A DNA stretch of 64,000 bases, from positions 169,445 through 233,444 of the forward strand of contig NZ_JACJSB010000004.1 in assembly GCF_014697585.1 (NCBI RefSeq), in the 5' to 3' direction. Shown here piece by piece: positions 8,618-18,177 of the stretch (the first letter of the stretch is position 1; each line of letters begins with the position of its first letter). The translations under genes were made by a program, and so were the position numbers. The DNA comes from Dolichospermum sp. FACHB-1091. Lineage in GTDB: Bacteria; Cyanobacteriota; Cyanobacteriia; Cyanobacteriales; Nostocaceae. The notes beneath the pieces were generated by a model that did no database searches, was not told where the DNA came from, and was given only the letters and a program-made list of their open reading frames with translations.

Positions 8618-9207
8618 TCATCTAATTTAAGTTTTAAATCTGGAAATAGAGGAGAAAAAATACTATCTCCTAAACGATATTTTTCTTGTTGATATACTCC
8701 ATTAATTAATTGACAAATTGTTAACGTCGGTTGTTTGGGGTTGCCAATAAATTGCATTCCACCTAATGCCCAAAAGTCTATTATCCAATATTCTGGTATT
8801 TCTAAAAAGGCATATTCTTCTATTTTTCTAGCATAATCATCTTGCCAATTTGTGCTGACAACTTCCGCAACTAATTTAATAGTATTACCATAACAAATTA
8901 TTGGCTCTTTTTGCCAAAGTGGTTCTTGATTAAGTTTGATTTTATCTAAAACTATCACATCTGGACGCAGTGCTGTAGCTGACGCAGCAGGGGGTTTAAT
9001 TAAGCAGGTTTTGGGAATTAACCAGTTTAATTTATTATCAATAATCTCAGTGTAAATTCTGCCGGCAATATTTCCCGCAACTTCTTCATGGGGTCCTGTG
9101 GGTTCGATGTCTCTGAGTTCTCCGTCAATTAGTTCATAGCGGGTATTGTCCCCATATTCAATTAAAAATTGCTCAAAGGTGAGGGTTTTTACTGGGGTAT
9201 AGGTCAT
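8596..9207 (-). CDS. Uma2 family (DUF820) putative endonuclease
   Basis: This 203-residue protein has the family landmarks TFEQFLIEYGDNTRYELIDGEL, then LRPDVIVLD and AEVVSTNWQDDYARKIEEYAF, and IPEYWIID. These hold the PD-(D/E)xK-like residues (D in RPDVIVLD, E in LVAEVVS). Uma2 proteins are very numerous in cyanobacteria and their role is unknown. It sits between hsdS and hsdR on the same strand. The final residues (ASSFE) and stop come from the mobile repeat at 8510-8617, so the original C-terminus may have been replaced. Confidence 0.85.
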   Translation of the reverse strand: MTYTPVKTLTFEQFLIEYGDNTRYELIDGELRDIEPTGPHEEVAGNIAGRIYTEIIDNKLNWLIPKTCLIKPPAASATALRPDVIVLDKIKLNQEPLWQKEPIICYGNTIKLVAEVVSTNWQDDYARKIEEYAFLEIPEYWIIDFWALGGMQFIGNPKQPTLTICQLINGVYQQEKYRLGDSIFSPLFPDLKLKLDDTASSFE

Positions 9208-9326
9208 AGGTTTATATTGTTTCTGATGTTGGTTTTATGTTCACGAATTTTTAAGCTCTATTCAATATTACCAATTTTATAGGGTCTTGGTTTCCCGTCA
9301 AGTCGCAAAGGAAGATCCTATAATTA

Positions 9327-10592
9327 TCAATTGTCAATTATTCTTGTTTTTCCTGTTAACAATTCTTGCATCATTCCCTGTTTTATGGTTTTATATTTGT
9401 CGCGTTTTTTTTCTAATGCTTCTATTTCTTTGTCTATGTCGCTGAGTATTTCAGCTATGGCTTTTTGTTCTTCTATAGTTGGAGGTAAAAGAATTTCAAC
9501 GTTTTTTAAATTTGTTTTAGAAATGCCATATACTGATATACCTGTTGCAATTTTTTGAAAAGATTGTTTAACATATTGCATTGAAGTGATGAATGCTTTA
9601 AATCCATCAGCGATAACTTGTTTATCTGCTCTTAAAAGTAATGTATGTAAACCAGCTACTATTTCTTTATCTTGAATGTTTTTAATTTCAATACTAACTC
9701 CTAAACCTTCATAATCTTCAGAAGCATCTGCTATAATTAAGTCTCCATCTTTTAAAGTTGGAAGTCCTTTAACTTTTTCTTTGTTTATTAAAGGAATATT
9801 ATCTTTATCACAATCTAAAACAAGATTCCATTGTGTATGAATATCTCCATAATGGATATAACCAACATTTCCGTATTCTGATAAGTCACTTCTTGAATTA
9901 TTTCCTGTAGAAAGAAAATCAAAACATTCTCTAAAAGTCTTCACTTCCCATTTACCGCTAAAACCAGGTAAACGCTTCTTACCCGTGAGGAGTTCCTGCA
10001 TTGTCCCCTGTTTAAGGTTACGCTTTTTCGTGATCAGTTGATCTATAGCTGTAATTAGGTTATCTACATCACTCAGTGCATGAGCGATCGCTTTTTGTTC
10101 AGCAAGCAGAGGAAGGGGAATATAATAGTTTTTGATAACATTCCAATCAGTTCTAGGCATATGTGTACCATACGCCATACTTGCAGTTTCTATAAAGTTA
10201 TCAGTTTGAATACAAAAATATACATATTTAGGTAGTAGAATATCTGGAATTACAACAAAAGGCCAAATTTCAGTTGAACAAACACCATTTGTACTAGCAA
10301 ACCAGTATTTTCTTAAATATGCGCGTAATTTACCAAATAGAATATCATTTTTATAAAAGACGTTTTTGATTGATGATTTATTAGTAGTTTCAGTATAACC
10401 GAGTAATATACCATTACCTTGATTTATATGTTCTAATTCAATACAAAACGGCTGTGATAATACCTTTTTAGGATCAATTTTTTGTTTACGAATAGCTACT
10501 ATTTCTCCCAATTTCTTCACCTCCCAATCATCAGGAATAACCCCCACCTCAGTAACCTTATAACCATCCTTAATATTAATTTCCATTACCAA
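9327..10592 (-). CDS. hsdS: Type I restriction-modification specificity subunit
   Basis: This 421-residue protein has the HsdS plan: two target-recognition domains, each followed by a conserved helical spacer. The first half starts GVIPDDWEVKKLGEI and ends LLAEQKAIAHALSDVDNLI...KQGTMQELLTGKKRLPGF. The second ends TIEEQKAIAEILSDIDKEI...KQGMMQELLTGKTRI. The near-identical spacers are the known pseudo-symmetric helices that dock two HsdM copies, and the two unlike recognition domains define a bipartite DNA site that cannot be predicted here. The gene lies 90 bases downstream of hsdM and appears intact. Confidence 0.92.
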   Translation of the reverse strand: MVMEINIKDGYKVTEVGVIPDDWEVKKLGEIVAIRKQKIDPKKVLSQPFCIELEHINQGNGILLGYTETTNKSSIKNVFYKNDILFGKLRAYLRKYWFASTNGVCSTEIWPFVVIPDILLPKYVYFCIQTDNFIETASMAYGTHMPRTDWNVIKNYYIPLPLLAEQKAIAHALSDVDNLITAIDQLITKKRNLKQGTMQELLTGKKRLPGFSGKWEVKTFRECFDFLSTGNNSRSDLSEYGNVGYIHYGDIHTQWNLVLDCDKDNIPLINKEKVKGLPTLKDGDLIIADASEDYEGLGVSIEIKNIQDKEIVAGLHTLLLRADKQVIADGFKAFITSMQYVKQSFQKIATGISVYGISKTNLKNVEILLPPTIEEQKAIAEILSDIDKEIEALEKKRDKYKTIKQGMMQELLTGKTRIIDN

Positions 10593-10636
10593 ACCATCCC
10601 CATATTTTGCAAATCTGTACGTCGTTTTAAACCTTT

Positions 10637-10664
10637 GTAGAGACGTTCCATGGAACGTCTCTAC
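10637..10664. repeat. Perfect 28-bp palindrome between hsdM and hsdS
   Basis: The sequence GTAGAGACGTTCCA is followed directly by its exact reverse complement. It lies in the 90-base gap of the hsdM-hsdS transcript and could fold into a 14-bp stem, acting as a processing or attenuation site. It may equally be a dispersed palindromic repeat. No T-run follows, so it is not a typical terminator. Confidence 0.8.
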
Positions 10665-10682
10665 CTTTACAAAAGATAACTA

Positions 10683-13094
10683 TCACCAAACCATCCCCAT
10701 ATTTTGCAAATGTCCCTCAACCTTCTGAGTCAAAATCTCCACCTCAGAAGTCAACACAGATAAAGGCAGATCATAACGTTCCCCTAACTCCTTAATCCTT
10801 TGCGTCAACCGTTGAGAAATCCGATCCATTTCCCCAATTATACCCTGTTTTAATGTCTTCATCCATTTATCATTAACCACCAGAATTTTCACCTCCTCCT
10901 CTGTTAAATGTTGATATTTTTTAAGCACCTGATTATGTAAAGATAGAGTCAGATCCTTAATTTTCTTACTCATTTCTGCCTCCGCTTCAATCAATTTTAA
11001 ATAACTTTTTAACACCTTTAACTCATCTACATCTGCAAAAAGCGGATTTTTCTGAATTTCCTTCATTCTGACATTAATACTAGTCTTAGTAATTTTCCCA
11101 CTATCATTAGTCACTTCTGCTAATAAACCCTCTTCTCCACCATATTCCTCTTGCATTTCTTCCTGTTGTCGGACTAGATCATCTTTCTGTATTTCCCACT
11201 GGGCAATTTTCCCCTGTTCTGTGAGAAAATAGCGGTTAATCATCAAATCTTCGGGAATCAATTCACAGACATAATCTATAATAGCCCCCTTTTTATTGGT
11301 AATTTCCGTTAATTCCGCTTTCCAACCATCTTCAACTAAAATATAAACATCATCCTTCATTGTTTCTAACCAATAGGTCATCAAATGCTGATAAACATCA
11401 TACTTATCAATCAGGTTTTTATCTGCAAATGCTGTTAACAAATCTTCCGATAAAGTGTAAATAATTTCCTTGGGTTTATCCCCTGGTTGAATAGCTGTTA
11501 ATAACGGGGTGTGTTTATTTTCCCAAGTTTGAAAAACCTTGTCAATTTCTTGACTATATTGGATAAATTCAGGATGATTAAAAATACAGGTTTTGACCTC
11601 GGAAACTGCAATTTTTAGCTGTACATATCCTGCTCTATTTGTTGCTGCAAATAAATCTTGTTGTAGAGTTGGGTAAACCTGCCAATAATCTTGTAATGCT
11701 GCAATATCGCGCTTAGGTATGCCCCCTAATAAATGGGCTGCAATATCTTGAATATCTTCTTCTTCTTGAGAGTCAATATAACGGGGAATATTCAAATTAT
11801 AATCATTGGCTGCAATTTCTGTAAAAAGCACCATCCGCGAGTATTTGGGAACTTCTAACTGTTTATTGAAAACATCTACTATTTTATGGATATCCTGTTC
11901 TCGCAGTCGGTTTTTATTGCCATCTTTAATATAAGCCTTACTTGCATCTATCATCAAAATACTTTGCCGATTTTCCGCGTTTTCTTTATCTATGACAATA
12001 ATACAGGCCGGTATCCCCGTCCCATAAAATAAATTAGCAGGTAAGCCAATTATCCCTTTAATTATCCGTTTTTGCAGCAGATTTTTTCTAATATCTGCCT
12101 CCGCATTCCCCCGAAATAACACCCCGTGGGGTAAAATTATCGCTCCTTTACCATGAGGTTTTAAAGAAGCAACTAAATGTAATAAAAAGGCATAATCACC
12201 ATTTTTAACTGGTGGAATTCCATAACCATCAAATCGGTTAAATTCATCTTTGTCTAATTTAATGCCGTTACTCCAAGCTTTCACAGAAAAAGGAGGATTT
12301 GCAACTGCAAAATCAAAGGTTTTTAAACCACTTTGATCATCTTTAAAATAGGGAGTTGATAAGGTATTATCTTGATAAATTTCCGCACTAGGATGTCCAT
12401 GTAGAATCATATTCATCCGCGCTAATGCGTAGGTTGCGTTATCTATTTCTTGCCCGTAGATGCTGATTTTTACATCGGTTTCATCTGCTGCTTTTAATAA
12501 TAATGAACCACTACCACAGGTAGGATCATAAATGCTTTGTTCTTGACTGGTTGCGGTGTTAATTCCTATGACTTTAGCAATAACGCGGGAAACTTCCCCA
12601 GGGGTGTAAAATTGTCCTTTGCTTTTACCTGACTGGGTGGCAAAATTCCGCATTAAATACTCATAGGCATCACCTAATATATCATCTCCATCAGCGCGGT
12701 TTTTACTAAAGTTTAAAGCAGGGGTTTCAAAAATAGCTACCAGGTTAGAAAGCCTATCTTGCATTTCCTTCCCTTTCCCCAATTTATCCCCATCATTAAA
12801 ATCCGCATCATTAAAGATGTTACCTAAGTCATTAGCTGTGGCTAGATTCTGGATGATTTCATTGATTTTCGCCCCTATATCCGGTTTTCCTTTTAAATTG
12901 ACAATATCCTGAAAACTCCCACCTTCAGGGACTTCTAAGGTGGCATCTTCTACACCTGCATAGCGATCGGAAATGTACTTAACAAATAATAAAACTAATA
13001 CATAATTTTTATACTGAGAAGCATCCATACCTCCCCGCAATTCGTCGCAACTTTTCCATAAAGAACTGTAAAGTTCACTTTTCTTAATTGCCAT
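10683..13094 (-). CDS. hsdM: Type I restriction-modification methyltransferase subunit
   Basis: This 803-residue N6-adenine methyltransferase opens with the HsdM N-terminal helical domain (LYSSLWKSCDELRGGMDASQ). It then has KGQFYTPGEVS, the SAM-binding motif DPTCGSGSLL (190-199) and the catalytic NPPF (266-269). The C-terminal 300 residues are a long, charged, partly coiled-coil extension also seen in other long cyanobacterial HsdM proteins. It is the first gene of the operon with hsdS; together they modify the site that HsdR would cut. No lesions were seen. Confidence 0.93.
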   Translation of the reverse strand: MAIKKSELYSSLWKSCDELRGGMDASQYKNYVLVLLFVKYISDRYAGVEDATLEVPEGGSFQDIVNLKGKPDIGAKINEIIQNLATANDLGNIFNDADFNDGDKLGKGKEMQDRLSNLVAIFETPALNFSKNRADGDDILGDAYEYLMRNFATQSGKSKGQFYTPGEVSRVIAKVIGINTATSQEQSIYDPTCGSGSLLLKAADETDVKISIYGQEIDNATYALARMNMILHGHPSAEIYQDNTLSTPYFKDDQSGLKTFDFAVANPPFSVKAWSNGIKLDKDEFNRFDGYGIPPVKNGDYAFLLHLVASLKPHGKGAIILPHGVLFRGNAEADIRKNLLQKRIIKGIIGLPANLFYGTGIPACIIVIDKENAENRQSILMIDASKAYIKDGNKNRLREQDIHKIVDVFNKQLEVPKYSRMVLFTEIAANDYNLNIPRYIDSQEEEDIQDIAAHLLGGIPKRDIAALQDYWQVYPTLQQDLFAATNRAGYVQLKIAVSEVKTCIFNHPEFIQYSQEIDKVFQTWENKHTPLLTAIQPGDKPKEIIYTLSEDLLTAFADKNLIDKYDVYQHLMTYWLETMKDDVYILVEDGWKAELTEITNKKGAIIDYVCELIPEDLMINRYFLTEQGKIAQWEIQKDDLVRQQEEMQEEYGGEEGLLAEVTNDSGKITKTSINVRMKEIQKNPLFADVDELKVLKSYLKLIEAEAEMSKKIKDLTLSLHNQVLKKYQHLTEEEVKILVVNDKWMKTLKQGIIGEMDRISQRLTQRIKELGERYDLPLSVLTSEVEILTQKVEGHLQNMGMVW

Positions 13095-13709
13095 TTTGTG
13101 TAGTAGCCTCAGAACCCTGATTTTTTCAATTCAATTATTTTCATTAATGTCTTAACTTATCATAAAAGTCCGGGATCTTATGATCATCCTTCCTTATCTG
13201 CGTTTATCTGCGTTTATTTGCGTTCAATTATTGATCACAATTTTTCCCTCCTGTTGTTAAGGAGAGGGTTAGGGTGGGGTCAAAACTGGTTTGGTGATCT
13301 CTATTTTGGCATTTTGGCGATACTTTGTTAACAACTGTCTATTTTGAGATAGGACAAATGGGGAAAGATTAGCTAAAATGTAAAAACAATCGGTAAAACA
13401 GTTACAATTTATAGTTTTGAGATACAGCACTTCCCGATGTTATGAGGTACAAGAACCCCACCCCCAAACCCCTCCAATATCAAAAGTTTATCCTTTTCTT
13501 CCCCCCGCTGCGGGGGGATTGAGGGGGGTGCAAATGAAGTACCTCATAAAAGCGGAAATCCCTGTAGTTGTAAGTTGGTGCTGTCCGATGATAGAATCAC
13601 CACAGCAACAGGTAACAGGGAGCAGACAACTAACAAGTGACAACTGACAAATTTCTGTTAAAAATAGTGATATACATAAACTGGATTAAAGATCAGGACT
13701 AGGTATATA
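13095..13709. mobile_element. Spacer with MITE-like element, family TACAGC, copy b (13423-13565)
   Basis: The element within this spacer has inverted ends (TACAGCACTTCCCGATGTTATGAGGTAC and GTACCTCATAAAAGCGGAAATCCCTGTA, imperfect) around a C-rich and G-rich hairpin (CCCCCCGCTGCGGGGGGATT). A short open frame across it is a by-product. The rest holds a GCGTTTATCTGCG repeat near 13197-13228 and presumably the divergent promoters of hsdM and the PRC-barrel gene. Nothing else was seen. Confidence 0.55.
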
Positions 13710-14699
13710 ATGACCTCAGAGCAAGTAATTAGACGTTCGGATATATTAAACACTCAGGTAATTACCCGCGACAACGGTAAGCGGTTAGGTATCGTGAGTC
13801 AAGTTTGGGTTGATGTAGATCAAAGAGAGGTTGTGGCGCTTAGTTTGCGAGACAGCCTTATTTCTATTTCTAGTCTCCCTCGCAATATGTATCTTAACAC
13901 CATTAACCAAATCGGTGATGTCATCTTAGTTGATAATGAGGATGTTATCGAAGATGTGGAAATAGAGATTCTCAGTAACCTCATGAACTGGGAAGTTATC
14001 ACAGAAACAGGTGAAGTTTTAGGCAAGGTACGGGGCTTTAAATTTAATGGCGAAACAGGTAAAATATACACTATAGTCATTGCTGCTTTGGGATTACCCC
14101 AAATTCCTGACCAGTTTTTAAGTACCTACGAACTTTCCATAGATGAAGTTGTCAGCACTGGACCGAGTCGCTTGATTGTGTTTGAAGGTGCTGAAGAAAG
14201 GGTTAACCAGTTAACTGTAGGCGTTTTAGAACGGCTAGGTATTGGTAAAGCCCCCTGGGAAAGGGACGCAGAAGAAGAATTTGGTTATACCCCTCCTCGG
14301 GCGGTTGCACCGAGTAATCAATTACCCAGCGGTGTTCCTCTGGAAGCACCTCGGCCCAAGGTGCGTATTCCTGAACCCGTAGCCAAAGAAGAGGAATGGA
14401 CAGAAGACTACGTAGAGGAAGAAAGGCCTCAGCGTCAAGTTATGAAAGCCCGTTCCTATGAGTCAATTCGGTATGAGGAGGAGGAAGAAGATAACTGGAG
14501 TGACGCGACGGTTAGGGACAGTTATCAAGAAGCACCCAGATACGAGGCCAAACCTACTAAAAAGACCTACGCTGACCAGTATGATGACTATGATGATGAT
14601 TTAGATGGTGATGCTTGGGATGATGCACCAAAGCCCGTAAATATCCCGAAAAAGGTCAAGGAACGACAGGTGGAATACGAAGAAGAAGGCGGATATTAA
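13710..14699 (+). CDS. PRC-barrel domain protein with acidic tail
   Basis: This 329-residue protein has two PRC-barrel-like units in its first 170 residues (DILNTQVITRDNGKRLGIVS, then MNWEVITETGEVLGKVRGF). The rest is a low-complexity tail rich in E, D, Y and R (YEEEEEDNW, YDDYDDDLD). PRC-barrels occur in photosynthetic reaction-centre H subunits and RimM; in cyanobacteria such proteins are widespread but unassigned. There is no signal peptide or membrane segment, so it is probably cytoplasmic. It is monocistronic with its own terminator. Confidence 0.8.
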   Translation: MTSEQVIRRSDILNTQVITRDNGKRLGIVSQVWVDVDQREVVALSLRDSLISISSLPRNMYLNTINQIGDVILVDNEDVIEDVEIEILSNLMNWEVITETGEVLGKVRGFKFNGETGKIYTIVIAALGLPQIPDQFLSTYELSIDEVVSTGPSRLIVFEGAEERVNQLTVGVLERLGIGKAPWERDAEEEFGYTPPRAVAPSNQLPSGVPLEAPRPKVRIPEPVAKEEEWTEDYVEEERPQRQVMKARSYESIRYEEEEEDNWSDATVRDSYQEAPRYEAKPTKKTYADQYDDYDDDLDGDAWDDAPKPVNIPKKVKERQVEYEEEGGY

Positions 14700-14707
14700 G
14701 TTTTGTA

Positions 14708-14744
14708 AACCCCCTGATACTGGTAGTCAAGGGGGTTATTTTTT
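14708..14744 (+). terminator. Rho-independent terminator after the PRC-barrel gene
   Basis: AACCCCC (14708-14714) pairs with GGGGGTT (14731-14737), followed by ATTTTTT. It starts 8 bases after the stop codon. Confidence 0.85.
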
Positions 14745-14820
14745 GTATCGGTTTGTTTCCGTCAAGGTGCATTTTTCTTTGTCGAATTTGGAAAATTGAG
14801 GATATCCAAACATTTAAAAC

Positions 14821-15023
14821 TGTTCCCTGTTAAGAGTTCCCTGTTCCCTGTTAAGAGTTCCCTGTTCCCTGTTAAGAGTTCCCTGTTCCCTGTTAAGAGT
14901 TCCCTGTTAAGAGTTCCCTGTTAAGAGTTCCCTGTTAAGAGTTCCCTGTTAAGAGTTCCCTGTTCCCTGTTCCCTGTCACCTGTTCCCTGTTAAGAGTTC
15001 CCTGTTCCCTGTTCCCTACTCTC
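14821..15023. repeat. Short tandem repeat array GTTCCCTGTTAAGA
   Basis: About 200 bp are built from two interleaved units, GTTCCCT and GTTAAGA, in irregular order. This is the short tandemly repeated repetitive (STRR) DNA typical of Nostocales. The complementary unit GGGAACA forms arrays at 37018-37090 and 62955-63010. It lies between the terminator at 14744 and the 3' end of the TPR gene. Confidence 0.9.
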
Positions 15024-15066
15024 ACAGACAACTTATTCAGCAAGCCCTACTTGTAGTTACTTATGG

Positions 15067-16638
15067 TTAAAAATTTAAAATATCTAAAGATGCTTCTATT
15101 TCTAATTCTATAATTCTAGCCTGTGTATCTTTATATTCTGCTAATTTTCCCTCTTGCCAATATAAATCTGCTGCTTTATGAAAATCCTCAATCGCTCCCT
15201 GTTTATCTCCTATTTCTAATCGGGCATTTCCTCGGTTATAATAAGCATTAATATAGTGGTAATTCATTTTAATTACTTGAGTATAATCGCTAATTGCTGC
15301 TGCATATTTTCCTAAATCAAAGTGAGCATTGCCTCGATAATAATAAGCGTCAATATCATCAGCATTAATTTTAATTGCTTGGGTATAATCTTCAATTGCT
15401 CCTTGATAATCTCCTAATTTAACCCGGTTATGTCCCCGGTTTTTATAACTAATACCATGATCAGAATCAATAGGAATCACTTGCTTTAATTGATTTTTAT
15501 CATCTAATAAATAACGAGCAATTTGTCTATCTTTTTGCGTGGTAGCATAATCAGGATTCAGCTTAATTGCTTGATTATAATCTTCAATTGCTCCTTGAGT
15601 ATCACCAATATGAGAACGAACATCACCACGATTTTTATAATTAATTGCAATATGGGGATTAATTCTAATTGCTTGGCTGTAATCTTCTATAGCTACTTGA
15701 TAATTACCTATTTGATAATGTGCTAAACCTCTTTTGCTATAAGCTTGCTCATGATTAATATTAATATTTATTGCTTGACTATAATTAGTAATTCCTGTGT
15801 GATAATCTCCTAATTGACAATTAACTAAACCGAGTTTGTAATAAATTTCAGCATGATTATAATTAATTTTTAAAGCTATTTTTAAAGCTTGATTATAACT
15901 ATTAATTGCGGCTGCATAATCCCCATTTTGGAAATATTCATCACCGAGAGTTAAATAAAAATTTGTTAAATCAACAGGTGCAGATGGGGATTTAATTAAT
16001 TGACTTGGAGATAAATTAGATTTATGAGAATTTGCGGAAACTTGAAATTGTTCTAAATAGGAAAATAAACCACCACCATATAATAATTGATTAATCCCAA
16101 AGGAAATTTTTCCAGTTTTCAATTTAATCATTTGCGTGGGGAGAAATCCAGCTAATAAAAGGTGATATGCTGTTTGGGCTTCATTAACTTCTTCTTGAAT
16201 CAAAATACAGACAATTACTGCATTTTTTTCCACTTCCTCCGCACTCACTGACCATCTAACTCTATCAATACTACCGTGACGAGATTTGACTTCAACCCCA
16301 ATTAAAGAGTTAGCGGTGAGGGTAAAATCGCTTTTACCATCACCACCAAAGCGTTTTTCATAATCTATTTCAGTAATAAAATCGGCTAATCTTTCTTTAA
16401 CAACTTCTTCTCCTAATTTACCTTTCAGGTTATTAATAAAAACATCACGGACTGGGGAGGTGCGTTTATATTTTTCCGTCATTAACCAACAAAATTCCCG
16501 TAATGTCTTTAATCTATCACCGGAAATAATAGTTAATTCACTATGTTGACCTTCAACTTCGCAATGAAGTAGACAACCAGATTTTAACCTGTTGAGAAAG
16601 TCAGACTGTAGCGATCGCAGTAGAGTAATCCAGTCCAT
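15067..16638 (-). CDS. Nuclease-like domain plus TPR repeats
   Basis: This 523-residue protein has an N-terminal region (60-165) with KLGEEVVKERL (E77/E78), GKSDFTL (D104) and GVEVKSRHGS (E116, K118). This is the order of acids and lysine expected in a PD-(D/E)xK nuclease fold, resembling archaeal Holliday-junction or Mrr-like nucleases (fold assignment is inference). From about 225 to 510 there are seven to eight TPR units (for example GDYQGAIEDYTQAIKINADD), used for protein binding. It stands alone and no known partner is adjacent. It could be a defence effector or a repair accessory. It is not a standard annotated family that I recognise. Confidence 0.65.
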   Translation of the reverse strand: MDWITLLRSLQSDFLNRLKSGCLLHCEVEGQHSELTIISGDRLKTLREFCWLMTEKYKRTSPVRDVFINNLKGKLGEEVVKERLADFITEIDYEKRFGGDGKSDFTLTANSLIGVEVKSRHGSIDRVRWSVSAEEVEKNAVIVCILIQEEVNEAQTAYHLLLAGFLPTQMIKLKTGKISFGINQLLYGGGLFSYLEQFQVSANSHKSNLSPSQLIKSPSAPVDLTNFYLTLGDEYFQNGDYAAAINSYNQALKIALKINYNHAEIYYKLGLVNCQLGDYHTGITNYSQAINININHEQAYSKRGLAHYQIGNYQVAIEDYSQAIRINPHIAINYKNRGDVRSHIGDTQGAIEDYNQAIKLNPDYATTQKDRQIARYLLDDKNQLKQVIPIDSDHGISYKNRGHNRVKLGDYQGAIEDYTQAIKINADDIDAYYYRGNAHFDLGKYAAAISDYTQVIKMNYHYINAYYNRGNARLEIGDKQGAIEDFHKAADLYWQEGKLAEYKDTQARIIELEIEASLDILNF

Positions 16639-16716
16639 TTTTCATTAACTGATATCATATTTTTCAGGGCTGGTAATTGGTATTGGTTTTCCTACCTCTT
16701 ACCCCCTGACAAATGA

Positions 16717-18177
16717 TTATTGAGGATTTTTTGTTTCTTCCTTGATTTGGCGTAATTTTTGGATCAGTTGTTGATTAAACTTAGTAGATCCAGCGGGGCG
16801 ATTATCGTTATGTGTTGGTGAAGCTACAGGATTAAGAGTATTTACGGATGGAGTCTGAAGGGCATTTTTAGTATTCTGCAATGCCGATACTTTTTCTGGA
16901 TTGGGAGTTGCAGAAGGTTGTGTTTGAATTGTAGATACTTTTTCTGGATTGGGAGTTGCAGAAGGTTGTGTTTGAATTGTAGATACCTTTTCTGGATTGG
17001 GAGTTGCGGAAGGTTGTGTTTGAGTTGTAGATACTTTTTCAGGATTGGGAGTTGCAGAAGGTTGAATCTTAGAACTGACTCCAGAAGCATTGAGATTATT
17101 TTGGAACTTGAATTGGAAAGGATAAGAGCTAATCAGTTGCTTATCGGCTTGAGGCGGATTATTCTTGAAATATGCTCTCACCTTAGATTGTAACTGAGGC
17201 GATATACTTGCTTCTTGGAATTTAATATCTAAAACTTTGCCATCTGAATTTAGAACTAATGTACCCGAAACTGTACCTTCCATTTCTGGTGTATCGGTAG
17301 GGATAGTTTCACGAATTACTCCATTCTCTTTGACATTCGGATATTCTTGTTGAATGTTCTGCCTGAGAGTGCGATAGGATTGTATTTTAGCCAGTAATTG
17401 CTCAGTTCTTTTACTTTTTAATTCAGACTCGTTTGTGACTATTTCTGGTGATTTACCTGTAGAATTGCCTGCTAAGGCTATTTTTTGTTGTTCTTGAGGA
17501 ATTTTAACCGGATTATCTTCTGATTTCACTGCTTGTGTTGGTGAAATTTCTGTTGCTGTTCTACTACCAATATCATACTGTTCAGAAGATGGATTATTAA
17601 GTGGTTCTCCAGGTATTTCATTATTCTGCTTGAGTTCTGGTAGCCTATTAATTGCTAGGGGTTCGGTTTCTGGAATTCTCTCGCTGAGATTATTGACATC
17701 AGGAGACGCTGAGGGTGTATATCTGGCTTCTAATCTAGGCATTTCTCTCTGTGAATTGCTGCGAATCAGTCCCAAGATAGATTGTCTGCTAGGTACGGAA
17801 GAGAGGTTATAGTTACTTAATGAGCGAGGAATAAGCGGTAATGGCTGACTAGATAATTCTGGTTGTGTAGGAGGATAGATAGTTGATAGGCCGCCCAAAG
17901 CACCTGGTAATTGCTGCTGTAGTGGTAGTTGGGGTTGCTGTAACGCTATCTGAGATGTTTTGGGAGCTTCTGGTAATCGCTTTTGATCAGCACTACTCAA
18001 TTCCATGAGGGGAACTGCTTTTGATGGGTCAATCTTAGCAGATTCACTAGGGTTAACTGGCATTAATGGCACAATTAAGGCAATAGCACCGTGGATACCA
18101 AGGGAAGCTATAGCCGCTATTCCTGTTGGTTGGCTTAATATTTCCGGTATGTTTTTTAAGACAGATACGTAAGACAT
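16717..18177 (-). CDS. TonB-like envelope protein with PNPEKVST repeats
   Basis: This 486-residue protein has one N-terminal membrane helix (about 19-38, IASLGIHGAIALIVPLM), a long P/Q/S-rich region, and a domain near 290-365 (GTVSGTLVLNSDGKVLDIKF ... YPFQFKF) resembling the TonB C-terminal domain. It is followed by four tandem copies of QPSATPNPEKVS. This layout matches the TonB-like proteins of cyanobacteria, which energise outer-membrane transporters. Here the TonB-like domain is not at the extreme C-terminus, which is unusual. No ExbBD or receptor gene is adjacent. The DNA repeat is 48 bp and can change copy number by slippage. Confidence 0.55.
   Translation of the reverse strand: MSYVSVLKNIPEILSQPTGIAAIASLGIHGAIALIVPLMPVNPSESAKIDPSKAVPLMELSSADQKRLPEAPKTSQIALQQPQLPLQQQLPGALGGLSTIYPPTQPELSSQPLPLIPRSLSNYNLSSVPSRQSILGLIRSNSQREMPRLEARYTPSASPDVNNLSERIPETEPLAINRLPELKQNNEIPGEPLNNPSSEQYDIGSRTATEISPTQAVKSEDNPVKIPQEQQKIALAGNSTGKSPEIVTNESELKSKRTEQLLAKIQSYRTLRQNIQQEYPNVKENGVIRETIPTDTPEMEGTVSGTLVLNSDGKVLDIKFQEASISPQLQSKVRAYFKNNPPQADKQLISSYPFQFKFQNNLNASGVSSKIQPSATPNPEKVSTTQTQPSATPNPEKVSTIQTQPSATPNPEKVSTIQTQPSATPNPEKVSALQNTKNALQTPSVNTLNPVASPTHNDNRPAGSTKFNQQLIQKLRQIKEETKNPQ

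Noticed and set aside
13417..13647. Open frame of 76 codons
   Set aside because: It crosses a MITE-like element with a C/G-rich hairpin; composition and lack of a ribosome site argue against a gene.
14821..15023. Possible CRISPR or protein-coding repeat
   Set aside because: The unit is only 7 bp with no spacers, which is STRR DNA.
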